From assembly GCA_034519515.1 (NCBI GenBank), contig JAXHOK010000011.1, forward strand, positions 1 through 64,000: DNA of 64,000 nt, in the 5' to 3' direction. The position numbers were made by a program, and so were the translations under genes. Positions 19,941-28,826 of this stretch are shown piece by piece (positions within the stretch are counted from its first letter, which is position 1; the number at the start of each line of letters is the position of its first letter). Below the pieces are notes generated by a model. It saw nothing but the letters and a program-made list of their open reading frames with translations. It searched no databases and was not told the origin of the DNA. Source of the stretch: Arcicella sp034519515. GTDB taxonomy: Bacteria; Bacteroidota; Bacteroidia; Cytophagales; Spirosomataceae.

Positions 19941-21680
19941 CTGATGTTTCGCTGATTATTTTATTTAAAAAAAGATTGTTAAACTTGTGAATGCAAGTAG
20001 AACGAATTGATGATATTCCATTGATTTGGAATCAATTGGAATGTTTAGCGATTTCAAATTTAGTGGACACCCATTTTCCTGTTCATGGCAATCGTCAGGG
20101 AGCAAGCCTTGGGACTTTGTGCTGTGTTTTTTTGACCTATATTCTCTCGGAGAGCGACCACCGTTTGAGTCATGTTGAGGATTGGTATTGCACTCTTTCC
20201 CATAGTTTCGGTTATTTGACTAAAAATAATTCATTGACTCGTTTAGATTTTACCGATGACCGCTTGGGTTTATTGCTTGATGCTTTCAGCGATGATACGA
20301 ATTATGAATCGTTTGAGACGGGATTAAATCGTCACATCATCTCGGTGTATTCCTTAAATAAGGACACCATTGAGGATAAAACGGTTCATTTAGATGCGAC
20401 CATTGCTCAAAGTTTTAAAGAATCAAGTGATTTATTTTCAGTGGGTTATGCCAAACATCGCCGTAAAGATTTGGTTCAAACCAAGTCGATGTTGAGTTGT
20501 GTGGGAAGTCTTGGTATGCCCTTGTGCGTTGAGGTTGTCAACGGGGCAACTGCCGATGATGTGTTATATTTACCCATGGTTGAGCGAGTAGAGCAAACCC
20601 TTCAACAAACAGGTTTATTGTTCGTAGGCGATAGTAAACTGGGGAGTATTGGCAACCGTTGTGCCATTGCCCTCAAAGGTCATTACTATTTAACACCCTT
20701 AAATAAAGTTCAATTATCCGATGAAAATTTACGGGTTCTATTGAGTGAAAACCCTGATTATCTTTCTTTGGGAGAAGACCGTCAAATCAAGGCATTTGAA
20801 ACAATGGCAACTCGCCAAGAGGGGCATTATCAATGGCAAGAACGGCTCATTGTGGCTTATTCACCCAGTTATGGACAAAGTCAAATTGCTCAATTGGATA
20901 AACAAATTGCTCAAAGTATCGAACAGATTGAGGTTCTTACGGTGATTAAACAAAGAAAAACGCCTATCAAAACACAAGAAGAATTACAACAAAAAATAAC
21001 TCAAATATGCCATAAATTGAAAACAACTGCTTTTTTGGACATTCGTATTGAAGTTACTTGCACACAAACTCAGGTCAGAAAATACAAAGATAAACCCGCA
21101 GGAATTAGAATAAATGAAACTTTCAAAATCATCGTTTCTCGTAAAAATGAGATCATTGAGGCTCATAAAGGCATATTGGGCTGGCGAGTATATGCTACCA
21201 ATGCACCCCAAGAACTCATAGATACTCACAAAGTTATTCAAACTTATAAGAATGAATTTAAGGTCGAGTATCGTTTCGACCAACTCCATAATAAGGCGGC
21301 GGCTTTGATGCCAATTTATCTTCATAAAGATAACAGAATCAAGGCATTGATTAGAATTTTGATGATTGTTATAAAAGTAATGAGTATTATTCAATATCAA
21401 GCCAGAGAAAGTCTCAAAAAAACACAACAACAAGTCAAAGAACTCTTCCCTGGAAATCCGAACCGAAAAACCAATCAGCCGACCGCTGAATTGATTTTAA
21501 AGGCATTTTGTAATATATCGCTCGTAATAATTGAATTAAAGGATAACACCAAGCACATTGAAATCTCAAAATTATCCAGTTCTCAAATGAATTTATTAAA
21601 AATTATGAATATTGACCAAGGACTTTACCAAGATTTTGCCCAATTCTTTTTTTTGAATCAACATTTCAGCGAAACGTGAG
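19941..21680 (+). mobile_element. IS1634-type insertion sequence, copy 1
   Basis: The element is 1740 bp, delimited by comparison with copy 2 (58073-59812), which looks identical by eye. Terminal inverted repeats are CTGATGTTTCGCTGA (left) and CTCACGTTTCGCTGA (right end, reverse complement), matching at 13 of 15. The left flank is GAACTG from the CRISPR array. The right flank (TAGTAATG) lies inside an IS982-type transposase. The two sides share no target duplication, so this copy has been rearranged since insertion. Confidence 0.9.
19991..21679 (+). CDS. IS1634-family (IS4-like DDE) transposase
   Basis: The 562-residue protein has acidic catalytic motifs: D135 in TVHLDATIAQ, D214 in LFVGDSKLGS, and a glutamate in the YKNEFKVEYRF region (E422 or E426) after a long insertion domain. 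The C-terminal FDQLHNKAAALMPIYL region matches the IS1634-type YREK-like block. It should cut and paste the flanking element. The stop codon lies inside the right inverted repeat. The coding sequence is intact. Confidence 0.9.
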   Translation: MQVERIDDIPLIWNQLECLAISNLVDTHFPVHGNRQGASLGTLCCVFLTYILSESDHRLSHVEDWYCTLSHSFGYLTKNNSLTRLDFTDDRLGLLLDAFSDDTNYESFETGLNRHIISVYSLNKDTIEDKTVHLDATIAQSFKESSDLFSVGYAKHRRKDLVQTKSMLSCVGSLGMPLCVEVVNGATADDVLYLPMVERVEQTLQQTGLLFVGDSKLGSIGNRCAIALKGHYYLTPLNKVQLSDENLRVLLSENPDYLSLGEDRQIKAFETMATRQEGHYQWQERLIVAYSPSYGQSQIAQLDKQIAQSIEQIEVLTVIKQRKTPIKTQEELQQKITQICHKLKTTAFLDIRIEVTCTQTQVRKYKDKPAGIRINETFKIIVSRKNEIIEAHKGILGWRVYATNAPQELIDTHKVIQTYKNEFKVEYRFDQLHNKAAALMPIYLHKDNRIKALIRILMIVIKVMSIIQYQARESLKKTQQQVKELFPGNPNRKTNQPTAELILKAFCNISLVIIELKDNTKHIEISKLSSSQMNLLKIMNIDQGLYQDFAQFFFLNQHFSET

Positions 21681-22129
21681 TAGTAATGTAGTTTTTTTGT
21701 TGCACAATATCCTTTACTGGTTATTTGTGGAGCTACTTTACCCGCTCTTTTGTGGGAACACGTTATAATAGGTAACGAATCTCCAATCAAAATGTCCATT
21801 TCCTGAGGAAATTGTCCGTGGTTTTCAATGATACGTTCCACTAATAAAGGAAATACATCAGCAATCCGATTTAGCCTATCAGTGAAAGTTTGATAAGACG
21901 GAAGGGCTGGAAACCAACTTTTCCAATATTTGATGATGTGTTTATGAACAGATTTTACTTTATATTTCTCTTCATAAGCCACACAGAATAGGTAAATGGT
22001 GATTATTTCTTCATCACTGATTTGACCCAATTGCCCATTAGGGCTAAATCGCTGAACATTCCAGCGAAGGTACTCGTTATACTCTTCACAGACGTAAAAG
22101 TATAACTTGATAAGTAGGAGTTCGTGCAT
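21681..22129 (-). pseudogene. IS982-family transposase, 3' end removed
   Basis: About 149 native residues remain (MHELLLIKLYFYVCEEYNEY at the start, then QISDEEIITIYLFCVAYEEK, FPALPSYQTFTDRLNRI and MDILIGDSLPIITCSHKRAG). The last has the first catalytic aspartate of IS982 enzymes. The reading frame then crosses into the IS1634-type right end at 21680, so the C-terminal catalytic part is gone. The other end of this IS was not identified. Bases 22130-22520 hold AT-rich sequence and a small hairpin (TGTTGGTG/CACCAACA) near 22242-22265. Confidence 0.8.
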
Positions 22130-22547
22130 GAAATCCTAACTCAATTTAAACTACGTCTGTTTTTTTTTGAATTAGATTACTCCTGATTCGCATAATAAAT
22201 TTCGCCTTTGTTGGTCTTCCATTTTGGCAGAAGTCTCAGCCAGCCGATGTTGGTGTTTTTTCCACCAACATCATATGCGTCAGCAACTCTCCAACTACGA
22301 AAATTAGAGTTTATCTTATTGGTATTCAATGTTTTATTCATAAAAATTAATTTTATATTATCGTATTCGGTGCTTGCTTTCGCACGTGTTGTTGAACTGT
22401 GCGTTGCAGTAGAAAAAAGACCAACCTTTACTTTTGTTCACTATAAATATTCTAAGAATAAGCGAAGCTATAATTACTGTAAAACTTTCTTTTTTTTGCT
22501 TCTTTTTTTTCTTTAAAGTTATCCACAATTGTGGAAAAGTATTGAGC

Positions 22548-22555
22548 TAACTTTG
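22548..22555 (+). promoter_or_regulatory. Bacteroidota -7 box (TAACTTTG) upstream of IS110 noncoding region
   Basis: TAACTTTG fits TAnnTTTG exactly and predicts transcription from about 22562. An upstream TTG at 22529-22531 lies 16 bases away, shorter than usual. It also overlaps the right half of a 14-bp palindrome region (TCCACAATTGTGGA at 22522-22535), a possible insertion target. Confidence 0.45.
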
Positions 22556-22561
22556 TAGCTT

Positions 22562-22740
22562 GAACAGTCTATCAAAACAGGTGAACTATAACACCAAAAA
22601 AGCATAAGGGCTTATCCGTTGATGCAGACCTGTTTTGATTTATTTTGAGAGGTATCATATAGAAATTTGGTGACAAGCACCGTTATTAAGGTTTTAATAG
22701 ATACTCAGGATTCAGACTAATATTTAACATTTTAAACCCT
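22562..22740 (+). ncRNA. Candidate IS110 bridge RNA (seekRNA) region
   Basis: Between the -7 box and the transposase lie ~180 noncoding bases with a perfect 12-bp stem (ATCAAAACAGGT at 22571-22582, ACCTGTTTTGAT at 22628-22639) closing a 45-nt loop. IS110-group elements carry a structured RNA in the left noncoding end that pairs with target and donor DNA, which is established for the family. Position, promoter-like box and hairpin fit. The guide loops cannot be assigned without the element's ends. Confidence 0.5.
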
Positions 22741-22746
22741 GAAATA

Positions 22747-23763
22747 ATGTATCCTTTTATCGTTGGTATTGATGTCTCGAAGTTAACGCTTGATGCGGTT
22801 ATTTTGACTGATGGAAGTCATGAAAAACCTACTCATTATCATCTACCAAATACGCCTGATGAAATACAAAAATTGTTTAAGGGCTTTGCCAAAATACCCA
22901 ATTTTTCATTAGACAAATGCCTAATTTGTATCGAAGCTACGGGAGTTTATACTTATCCAATCCTTAGTTTTGTGGCTCAAAATCAAGCTAACGTTTGGGT
23001 AGAGTCTGGCACTCGTATTAAGAAATCTGGCGGTATTCAGAGGGGTAAAACTGACAAAGTTGATGCCCTAAGAATTGCTACGTATGCTTCTAAGAATCAG
23101 GAGAATATAAGACTTTGGAAGCCTTTAAATTCAACCATTGAGAAAATTAAACATTTGACCAGCTTACGAGACCGTTTAATGAAAAGCAAACAAAAATTGA
23201 CTGTCCCTGTTGAAGAATTTCGTCAAATGGGTGATACTAAAATGGCTAATTTACTTTCAAAAGCCATGCTGTCAAGTGTTGAGGCTCTTGAAAAAGATAT
23301 TATCGCCATCGAAAAGCAAATTAAAAAACTTTTAGATGAAGATACCGACCTCAAAGAACTCTTTACTCTGGTTACTTCGGTGGTCGGTATTGGTACACAA
23401 ACAGCCATTGCTTTAATCGTTTATACAGATGGTTTTACCTTATTTGACGATGCTCGAAAATTAGCCTGTTATGCTGGTGTAGCTCCTTTCCCCTACACTT
23501 CTGGAACAAGTGTCAGAGGTAGAACTGGAGTATCCCAAATGGCTAATATGACCCTCAAGTCCGTCTTGCACATGGCATCCTTGACAGCGGTTAAATTTGA
23601 CCATCAACTCAAGGATTATTATGAACGAAAAGTAGCACAGGGTAAACGAAAAATGTCTGTTCTCAATGCCGTAAAAGCCAAACTTTTGCATCGTGTAATG
23701 TCCGTTGTTCAAAGAAAAGAAAAATATGAAAATTCCGTGAATTTTTCCTTGGTTTTGTCATAG
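22747..23763 (+). CDS. IS110-family transposase
   Basis: The 338-residue protein has the two IS110 domains. The N-terminal DEDD RuvC-like part has GIDVSKLTLDAVIL (D9), LICIEATGVYTYPIL and GKTDKVDALRIATYA. A coiled region follows, then the C-terminal Transposase_20 domain (VTSVVGIGTQTAIALIVYTD, CYAGVAPFPYTSGTSVRGRT) bearing the serine-containing tail. These recombinases act with a bridge RNA and insert without target duplications. The length is normal and the frame intact. The ~55 bases after the stop, before the RAYT gene, probably contain the right end. Confidence 0.9.
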   Translation: MYPFIVGIDVSKLTLDAVILTDGSHEKPTHYHLPNTPDEIQKLFKGFAKIPNFSLDKCLICIEATGVYTYPILSFVAQNQANVWVESGTRIKKSGGIQRGKTDKVDALRIATYASKNQENIRLWKPLNSTIEKIKHLTSLRDRLMKSKQKLTVPVEEFRQMGDTKMANLLSKAMLSSVEALEKDIIAIEKQIKKLLDEDTDLKELFTLVTSVVGIGTQTAIALIVYTDGFTLFDDARKLACYAGVAPFPYTSGTSVRGRTGVSQMANMTLKSVLHMASLTAVKFDHQLKDYYERKVAQGKRKMSVLNAVKAKLLHRVMSVVQRKEKYENSVNFSLVLS

Positions 23764-23818
23764 AAATCAACGGCACTCGTAATCTACTTCTAAAAATAAA
23801 GTGTAATCCTAAAACTGG

Positions 23819-24340
23819 CTAACAATCCTCCAAATAATGCGTCAAAAATCCAAAGTCATCAATTCCAAACTCATAAAACCGATAAGAAGAAAACCAATAA
23901 TCTTCGGGTTTCTCGACTAACTGCCATTTGTCTTGCAAAGGGTTGTAATGAATGTAAGTCAATTTCTGATAGACAATCTTCCGTGAGTACAAATCTACAC
24001 TCAGTGGATTACGTTCCCAAAACTGATATTTTCTATCTTTTAAATTTACTTCAAAATGTGCTAATACGGCAGGATGATTTGTCTCTAAATCTTGCTTAAT
24101 TCGTTGAGCCGTAAATTTCAGAAAGTCTCTTTGCACATCTTCCCGTTTGTGATTTTCGTTAATTTTCCAAATCAAGTGTACATGGTTGGGCATTATGACG
24201 AAACCATAAACCTTGACTCCTTCATTTTCAACTAAAAATTTTAGGCTATCAATGATAATTTGCTTGTATTTATCAGGTTGAAGAAGTTTTTTCCACCATA
24301 AATTAGTTGCAGTAAAGAATTGAATATAGTGTTGATTCAT
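23819..24340 (-). CDS. REP-associated tyrosine transposase (RAYT, Y1/HUH)
   Basis: The 173-residue protein runs from the ATG at 24340; the ORF extends to 24412 but those codons enter the repeat region. VYGFVIMPNHVHLIWKI contains the HUH motif (H53, H55), and the KLTYIHYNPLQDKW helix carries the candidate catalytic tyrosine. Y1 domain-only proteins of this size, adjacent to REP palindromes, are RAYTs that nick and spread REP elements. The doublet at 24424-24502 lies just upstream and a second doublet with the same geometry is at 40001-40079. Confidence 0.88.
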   Translation of the reverse strand: MNQHYIQFFTATNLWWKKLLQPDKYKQIIIDSLKFLVENEGVKVYGFVIMPNHVHLIWKINENHKREDVQRDFLKFTAQRIKQDLETNHPAVLAHFEVNLKDRKYQFWERNPLSVDLYSRKIVYQKLTYIHYNPLQDKWQLVEKPEDYWFSSYRFYEFGIDDFGFLTHYLEDC

Positions 24341-24423
24341 AGATAGTTTTCGCTTGCGATGTTTAAAAAAGTGGCTTACGTTTAGGGAGCATACAAATTT
24401 AAACATACCCACTTCTGGTATGA

Positions 24424-24502
24424 ACTTCCCGAAAGTAAAAATAACTTTCTGGAAGTAAATCTCTCGGTAACTTCCCGAAAGTTATTTCTACTTTCGGGAA
24501 GT
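24424..24502. repeat. REP doublet next to the RAYT gene
   Basis: Two 33-base palindromes (arms ACTTCCCGAAAGT / ACTTTCGGGAAGT, 7-base loop) at 24424-24456 and 24470-24502 are separated by 13 bases. The first has one arm mismatch and the second is perfect. A larger imperfect inverted repeat (ACGTTTAGGGAGCAT at 24378, ATGCTCCCTTACGT ending 24548) surrounds the doublet. Confidence 0.9.
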
Positions 24503-24655
24503 TTAATGGAAGTCATGGGTACTTTATTAATTGGATGCTCCCTTACGTTATTGGTCTGTAACTTAAGATAGTAAACTTTCACAACAACGGGAAAACATAA
24601 TCTCAAAAACATTGTTTGTTTATTACATTACAGACAAACAAAAATCACTCAACTT

Positions 24656-24826
24656 ATGCCCAGACGTACTTCCCTCAACGATGTTCAAGAAATTGAAGAT
24701 TTGAATAATTTGGATAGAATTGTGGTTGATAAAAGAAACCATAAGCGAGCCGATGCCAAGAAAAATCGGAGGAACCGGCATTATACGAAATTGCTCATTA
24801 AGTCTCAAATCAACGGAAATGTGTAG
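24656..24826 (+). CDS. Small basic protein of unknown function
   Basis: A 56-residue ORF starts MPRRTSLNDVQEIEDLNNLD and continues with a Lys/Arg/Asn-rich second half (KRNHKRADAKKNRRNRHY). The start follows an A-rich leader and codon use looks like a real gene. I do not recognise a family. The charge suggests nucleic-acid or ribosome binding, which is inference. It stands alone between the REP region and the thiol-disulfide genes. Confidence 0.5.
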   Translation: MPRRTSLNDVQEIEDLNNLDRIVVDKRNHKRADAKKNRRNRHYTKLLIKSQINGNV

Positions 24827-24958
24827 CTTCTATCTCTTTTGTACCCCCGTCAGGAATGCCAAAATTTATTTTTTTCTAAAATTGTCATGTATCTGACATC
24901 CAGATTTCTGTGAAAAGTGTTTTTTTGTGTAAAATTTAAAACTTTAATAAAATTATTT

Positions 24959-25513
24959 ATGAAAACTCTCATTAAACTGTCAATGATATTTTCATTGTCT
25001 GTATTCAGTCTATCATGTAAAGTTGATACCGCTGAACCTGCTGTTGCGCCACCAGCAACTACTCCCAGTACTGGCGGTCAAACTCCACCAAAAGCTGATG
25101 TTGTTGTCGATTTCACACTCAGTAGTGATGCAAATACTAAGATAAAATTGGCTGATTATAAAGATAAAGTTGTTGTTTTATTTTTCTTCGGAAGCGGCTG
25201 TTCTTCGTGTAAAGCTACCTCTCCGAGTGTTCAGAGTACTTTTGTGGCAAATTATGCAGGTAAAAACGTGGAGGTTATCGGTCTTGATACCTGGGATGGC
25301 AATTTAGCTGCGGTTCAATCATTCAGGAAATTATCAAATCTTACATTTCCTTTGTTATTGGAGGCATCAAGCGTGGCAAAGACTTTTGAAACTACTTATG
25401 ATAGACTCGTGATTGTGGATAAAAAAGGAGTAGTTCGTTTTAAAGGAACACAATTGGCAGGAAATGACATAGCCAATGCCAAAAAAGTTGTGGATGAATA
25501 TTTAGCCAAATAA
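24959..25513 (+). CDS. TlpA/redoxin-type thiol-disulfide lipoprotein
   Basis: The 184-residue protein begins at the ATG at 24959. The signal peptide ends in a lipobox (FSLSVFSLSC), followed by a Pro/Thr linker (AVAPPATTPSTGG). A thioredoxin fold follows with VVVLFFFGSGCSSCKATSP giving the CxxC pair. It should sit on a membrane facing the periplasm and reduce or isomerise disulfides. A second TlpA-like gene follows after about 100 bases, and an outer-membrane protein after that, as one export-linked operon. Confidence 0.85.
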   Translation: MKTLIKLSMIFSLSVFSLSCKVDTAEPAVAPPATTPSTGGQTPPKADVVVDFTLSSDANTKIKLADYKDKVVVLFFFGSGCSSCKATSPSVQSTFVANYAGKNVEVIGLDTWDGNLAAVQSFRKLSNLTFPLLLEASSVAKTFETTYDRLVIVDKKGVVRFKGTQLAGNDIANAKKVVDEYLAK

Positions 25514-25542
25514 TTTATATTCAAACTGCTTGATAATTAACG

Positions 25543-25579
25543 TAATGATGGAGCGTTTCCATGATTCGCTCCGTCATTA
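25543..25579 (+). repeat. Intergenic hairpin in the tlpA-like operon
   Basis: TAATGATGGAGCG pairs with CGCTCCGTCATTA (one mismatch, 11-base loop). No T-run follows, so it may act in mRNA processing or partial attenuation rather than as a terminator. Confidence 0.5.
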
Positions 25580-25610
25580 TATCATTGAATTAACAGACCA
25601 TTATTGTCAA

Positions 25611-26087
25611 ATGAAACTAACTGCATTTCTAATTTTGTGTACCCTTCAAGCGGCTTTTTCGCAGACTGTCAAGTTTAACTTGGAAGACACCAAGTCAAAC
25701 GCTCGTTCGTACGATGAACTGAAAGGTGAAACACTGACGGTGGTGGATTTTTGGGCAACTTGGTGCAAGCCTTGTTTGCAATCAATTCCACATTTGATAA
25801 CTCTTCAAGAGGAATTCAAAGCAAAAGGTGTAAACTTCGTGGGTATTAGCGTGGATGGACCTCGCAGTGTTTCCAAAGTTTCGCCCTTGTCCGAATCGCT
25901 CAAATTTAATTATCCCGTTTTGTTAGATTTTAATAACGACATCATGCGGCAGTATAACGTTGCCAACGTACCCAGTTTAGCCATCGTCAATAGTAAAAAT
26001 AAAATTGTGTATTTTCACGAAGGCTACAATGCTGGCGATGAAAAAAAACTAAAATCTAAAATAGAAGAACTTTTAAATAGCAAATAA
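25611..26087 (+). CDS. TlpA-family thiol-disulfide oxidoreductase
   Basis: The 158-residue protein runs from the ATG at 25611, which opens a clean signal peptide (MKLTAFLILCTLQAAFSQ); codons from 25530 belong to the hairpin leader. The thioredoxin domain has VVDFWATWCKPCLQSIPHL with the WCxxC active site and the cis-Pro region NVANVPSLAIVN. It is periplasmic, and its partner is probably a cytochrome-maturation-like or envelope protein. It is followed two bases later by the reading frame of an outer-membrane protein. Confidence 0.88.
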   Translation: MKLTAFLILCTLQAAFSQTVKFNLEDTKSNARSYDELKGETLTVVDFWATWCKPCLQSIPHLITLQEEFKAKGVNFVGISVDGPRSVSKVSPLSESLKFNYPVLLDFNNDIMRQYNVANVPSLAIVNSKNKIVYFHEGYNAGDEKKLKSKIEELLNSK

Positions 26088-26124
26088 ATTGGATTTTTCC
26101 TCACCAAAAAAATGCTACGTATGG

Positions 26125-27540
26125 ATGATTTACATAGTATTTTTCTTTTCATCTAACGCCACATTTGCCCAACTAAACGGCAGTTTCTTGAATGAAACTC
26201 AATTAGGAAATATTCCCCGACGAGAGCCGTCAAACCTCATTTCAAATTACACTCGTTTAAGCCTCAACTACGATTATAAAAACATTTCATTTCGAAGTAT
26301 GAGTGAGGTTTTCATGTCGCAAAACGATAATACCAGCTATATTTCCCCTTCCCAAATCAGCTTTCAATACAAGTCTAAACATTTAGAATTGAAACTCGGC
26401 AACGCCTACGAAACCATCGGGCGGGGCAACATTCTCCGTTCTTACGAAATTCCAGGTTCTATTTTGGAAGATAAAATATTCAGAAGTCGCTCTTATTTTT
26501 ATAAAGACCTTTTGGGTGGGTCTTTGAAATATTCTACGGGTAATTTTAGCGTAAAACTATTAGGTGGCAAGCCCCTCGATAACTTGATTCCTCCCACGGA
26601 GTCAATCTCAAAAAGAAGACCTGAAATCGTTTTTGCTCTAAATCCAGAGTATAAATACAAGCAAGCCAAATTTGGCACCGGATTAATGAGTTATTCAAAT
26701 GCGGTGGACAAAGGAAAACTTTATTTGACAAATTATGCATCTTATAATTTTGGTAAAAATTCTGTTTATTTTGAACTTTCAAACCAACTCAAAACCTCTA
26801 ATTCCTATGCTTTTTATGGAGGATTTAATTTCACAAGTGGGGATTTTGGCGGTGCCATAGAAATAAAAGACTACAAAAACTTTTTGATTGGAACAGGTAT
26901 CAATCAACCGCCTGCCTTGGTGCGAGAGCATATTTACAGAGTTTTAAACCGAAGCACACACGTCCTGCTCCCCGAAAATGAGCGTGGTATTCAAGCAGAG
27001 TTTTTCTATTCCAAAGACAAACATTTGATTACACTCAATCAGACATTAGCTCAAAATGATTTTGGTAAAAAATTTCTATTTTCAGAGACTTTTCTTGAAT
27101 ATCAATATAACGCTGAAAACGGAAATACTTTCAAGGCTTTTGCAGATTATACCCAAGATGATTTTAAAAGCGAGCAAAATAGAATCTCATTTGGCTCACA
27201 GCAAGATTTCAGTATAAAAAACAAGAAAATCAAAGCAGAATTTGAGTTCCAAACCTTCACTCGTCAGGGTGAGCGAGTAACCAATCAAGTATATGGAATT
27301 ACGGTATTTCCGCTTAATAATCTTACTTTTTCGCCAATTTTAGAAATAACCAACGACCCATTTTTAACCGATAATACCAAGTATTTTTTGGGTGCATATT
27401 CTCGATATGTCATAAAATCGAAATACACCATTCAAGCCTTTATTGGCGAACGTAGGGGTGGTCCTGCTTGCAATGCAGGTATTTGTTATGAAGTTTTGGA
27501 CTTTAAAGGAGCGGAGTTGAAAGGAGTAATTAGATTTTAA
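26125..27540 (+). CDS. Predicted outer-membrane beta-barrel protein (DUF6029-like)
   Basis: About 471 residues from the ATG at 26125 with a short signal peptide (MIYIVFFFSSNATFAQ); a TTG at 26089 is possible. The body is alternating amphipathic strands rich in Tyr/Phe/Asn and ends in a C-terminal Phe strand (ELKGVIRF), as in outer-membrane barrels. LELKLGNAYETIGRGNILRS resembles the LGNFYEQFG motif I associate with DUF6029 proteins next to TlpA genes. The function is unknown. Confidence 0.65.
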   Translation: MIYIVFFFSSNATFAQLNGSFLNETQLGNIPRREPSNLISNYTRLSLNYDYKNISFRSMSEVFMSQNDNTSYISPSQISFQYKSKHLELKLGNAYETIGRGNILRSYEIPGSILEDKIFRSRSYFYKDLLGGSLKYSTGNFSVKLLGGKPLDNLIPPTESISKRRPEIVFALNPEYKYKQAKFGTGLMSYSNAVDKGKLYLTNYASYNFGKNSVYFELSNQLKTSNSYAFYGGFNFTSGDFGGAIEIKDYKNFLIGTGINQPPALVREHIYRVLNRSTHVLLPENERGIQAEFFYSKDKHLITLNQTLAQNDFGKKFLFSETFLEYQYNAENGNTFKAFADYTQDDFKSEQNRISFGSQQDFSIKNKKIKAEFEFQTFTRQGERVTNQVYGITVFPLNNLTFSPILEITNDPFLTDNTKYFLGAYSRYVIKSKYTIQAFIGERRGGPACNAGICYEVLDFKGAELKGVIRF

Positions 27541-27555
27541 ATATGTCAGTAAAAA

Positions 27556-28323
27556 TCACCTCCTACTTTCAATCCACTGCTCAAAAAGAAAGCTAAATGG
27601 CTCTTTATCAGAAGAATACAAATATTTCAACTCAACAAATTTGGCTTGTGGATTAGTTTCTAAAAATACTCCTCCACGCATAGAAGTGTGCGGAGCGAGC
27701 GTAGTAGTCCTAAAATTTTCCTGCGACCATATCTTTCCTTCCCTATCCAAAGCCTCCATTCTTGAGTAATAATTAGTGTGGTCAATCACTCTTTTCACTT
27801 GGGCAACTTGAACCACAGTTTCAGCCGCCCGTGCTGTCTGCCAAGCTCCCTCCGAACGCCGTCCAGAACTGGCAATTAAAGCAACGATTCCTCCCACAAT
27901 CAATACCGTATTGACAACTCTGGTACGTTTTATCTTGGCTTCTTGCCTTGCCATTTCATGGTGAACATAATTAATTTGCTCAGCAGGTTCAATACCTGAA
28001 AAACTGTAAACATATTGCCCATCCCGAGAACGCAAGTTTTGACGATTTTCATCCAAAGGGAAAAAAGAAAAATCTTTTGGTGAAACTGTTAAGGGTTGGT
28101 CTGTATTATTAAAAACTTCAACATCCAAAACGGAATATTCTTTATAACGCCCATCGTAGGATGCTACGATTTTAACTCCGTTCTTCTCCTGTTTAACAAT
28201 TTCCTTTCCACCATCAAAAATACTTTCCTGCTCAATCGGACGCATCCGCATAACACTCGTAGGAACACATGAGAACAAAATATTGGAAACAACACAGACA
28301 ATAAGAAATTTAACAGCTTTCAT
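27556..28323 (-). CDS. Lipoprotein of unknown function
   Basis: The 255-residue protein starts at 28323 with a lipoprotein signal (LIVCVVSNILFSCVPTS). DVEVFNNTDQPLTVSPKDFS in the mature part suggests an Ig-like or FxLYD-like beta domain, and VLIVGGIVALIASSGRRS looks like a membrane or glycine-rich segment. I do not recognise a named family. It is convergent with the outer-membrane gene, 16 bases apart, and 286 bases of otherwise empty sequence separate it from tRNA-Ser. Confidence 0.7.
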   Translation of the reverse strand: MKAVKFLIVCVVSNILFSCVPTSVMRMRPIEQESIFDGGKEIVKQEKNGVKIVASYDGRYKEYSVLDVEVFNNTDQPLTVSPKDFSFFPLDENRQNLRSRDGQYVYSFSGIEPAEQINYVHHEMARQEAKIKRTRVVNTVLIVGGIVALIASSGRRSEGAWQTARAAETVVQVAQVKRVIDHTNYYSRMEALDREGKIWSQENFRTTTLAPHTSMRGGVFLETNPQAKFVELKYLYSSDKEPFSFLFEQWIESRR

Positions 28324-28527
28324 GGATTTCGACGTTAAGATTAATTTGAAGTTATGACACCCAAAATTACAAAATCCCCTATCGCTTAAACAGAAAATCA
28401 TCACAAAGGCTATTTTGTGATGCGTAGTAATAAAAAATATGTCATCCAATAAATGGCTGTTAGTCAAAGATGTAGCAAATATTTATCTACGATTCTTAAA
28501 AATATTTCAAGTTTTTTTGGAATCATA

Positions 28528-28560
28528 TTTGCATATTTATCAAAAAACAGCGTACCTTTG
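28528..28560 (+). promoter_or_regulatory. Promoter of tRNA-Ser (TTTG-N21-TACCTTTG)
   Basis: TTTG at 28528-28531 and TACCTTTG at 28553-28560 match the Bacteroidota consensus TTTG-N19-21-TAnnTTTG with full spacing. Transcription would begin near 28567, about 43 bases before the tRNA. It is the cleanest promoter in the window and supports the phylum assignment. Confidence 0.75.
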
Positions 28561-28609
28561 CACCACCTAAATACAAAGAAGGTATCGAAAGAGAGCTTGA
28601 AAGTATTAA

Positions 28610-28697
28610 GGAGAGTTGCCTGAGAGGCCGAAAGGAGCCGTTTGCTAAACTGCCGTACCTCACAAGGGTACCGAGGGTTCGAATCCCTCACTCTCCG
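28610..28697 (+). tRNA. tRNA-Ser (GCT)
   Basis: The 88-nt class II tRNA has acceptor GGAGAGT/ACTCTCC, anticodon loop TTTGCTAAA (GCT), a long variable arm and TTCGAAT in the T-loop. The discriminator is G. Confidence 0.95.
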
Positions 28698-28752
28698 CAC
28701 AAATTGTTAGATGTAAGATTCATATCTTTGATTTGTGTTATTAGTCAATTTT

Positions 28753-28826
28753 CGGGGTGTAGCGTAGCCCGGTATCGCGCCTGCTTTGGGAGCAGGAGGT
28801 CGTAGGTTCGAATCCTGCCACCCCGA
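28753..28826 (+). tRNA. tRNA-Pro (TGG)
   Basis: The 74-nt tRNA has acceptor CGGGGTG/CACCCCG, anticodon stem CTGCT/AGCAG enclosing TTTGGG (anticodon TGG), T-loop GGTTCGAATCC and discriminator A. Confidence 0.95.

Noticed and set aside
20984..21433. 149-codon ORF antisense to the IS1634-type transposase (repeated at 59116-59565)
   Set aside because: Shadow of the transposase; codon use follows the opposite strand.
22208..22516. 102-codon ORF upstream of the IS110 element
   Set aside because: Low-complexity hydrophobic and lysine-rich translation with no family resemblance; it lies in AT-rich junk between two transposons.
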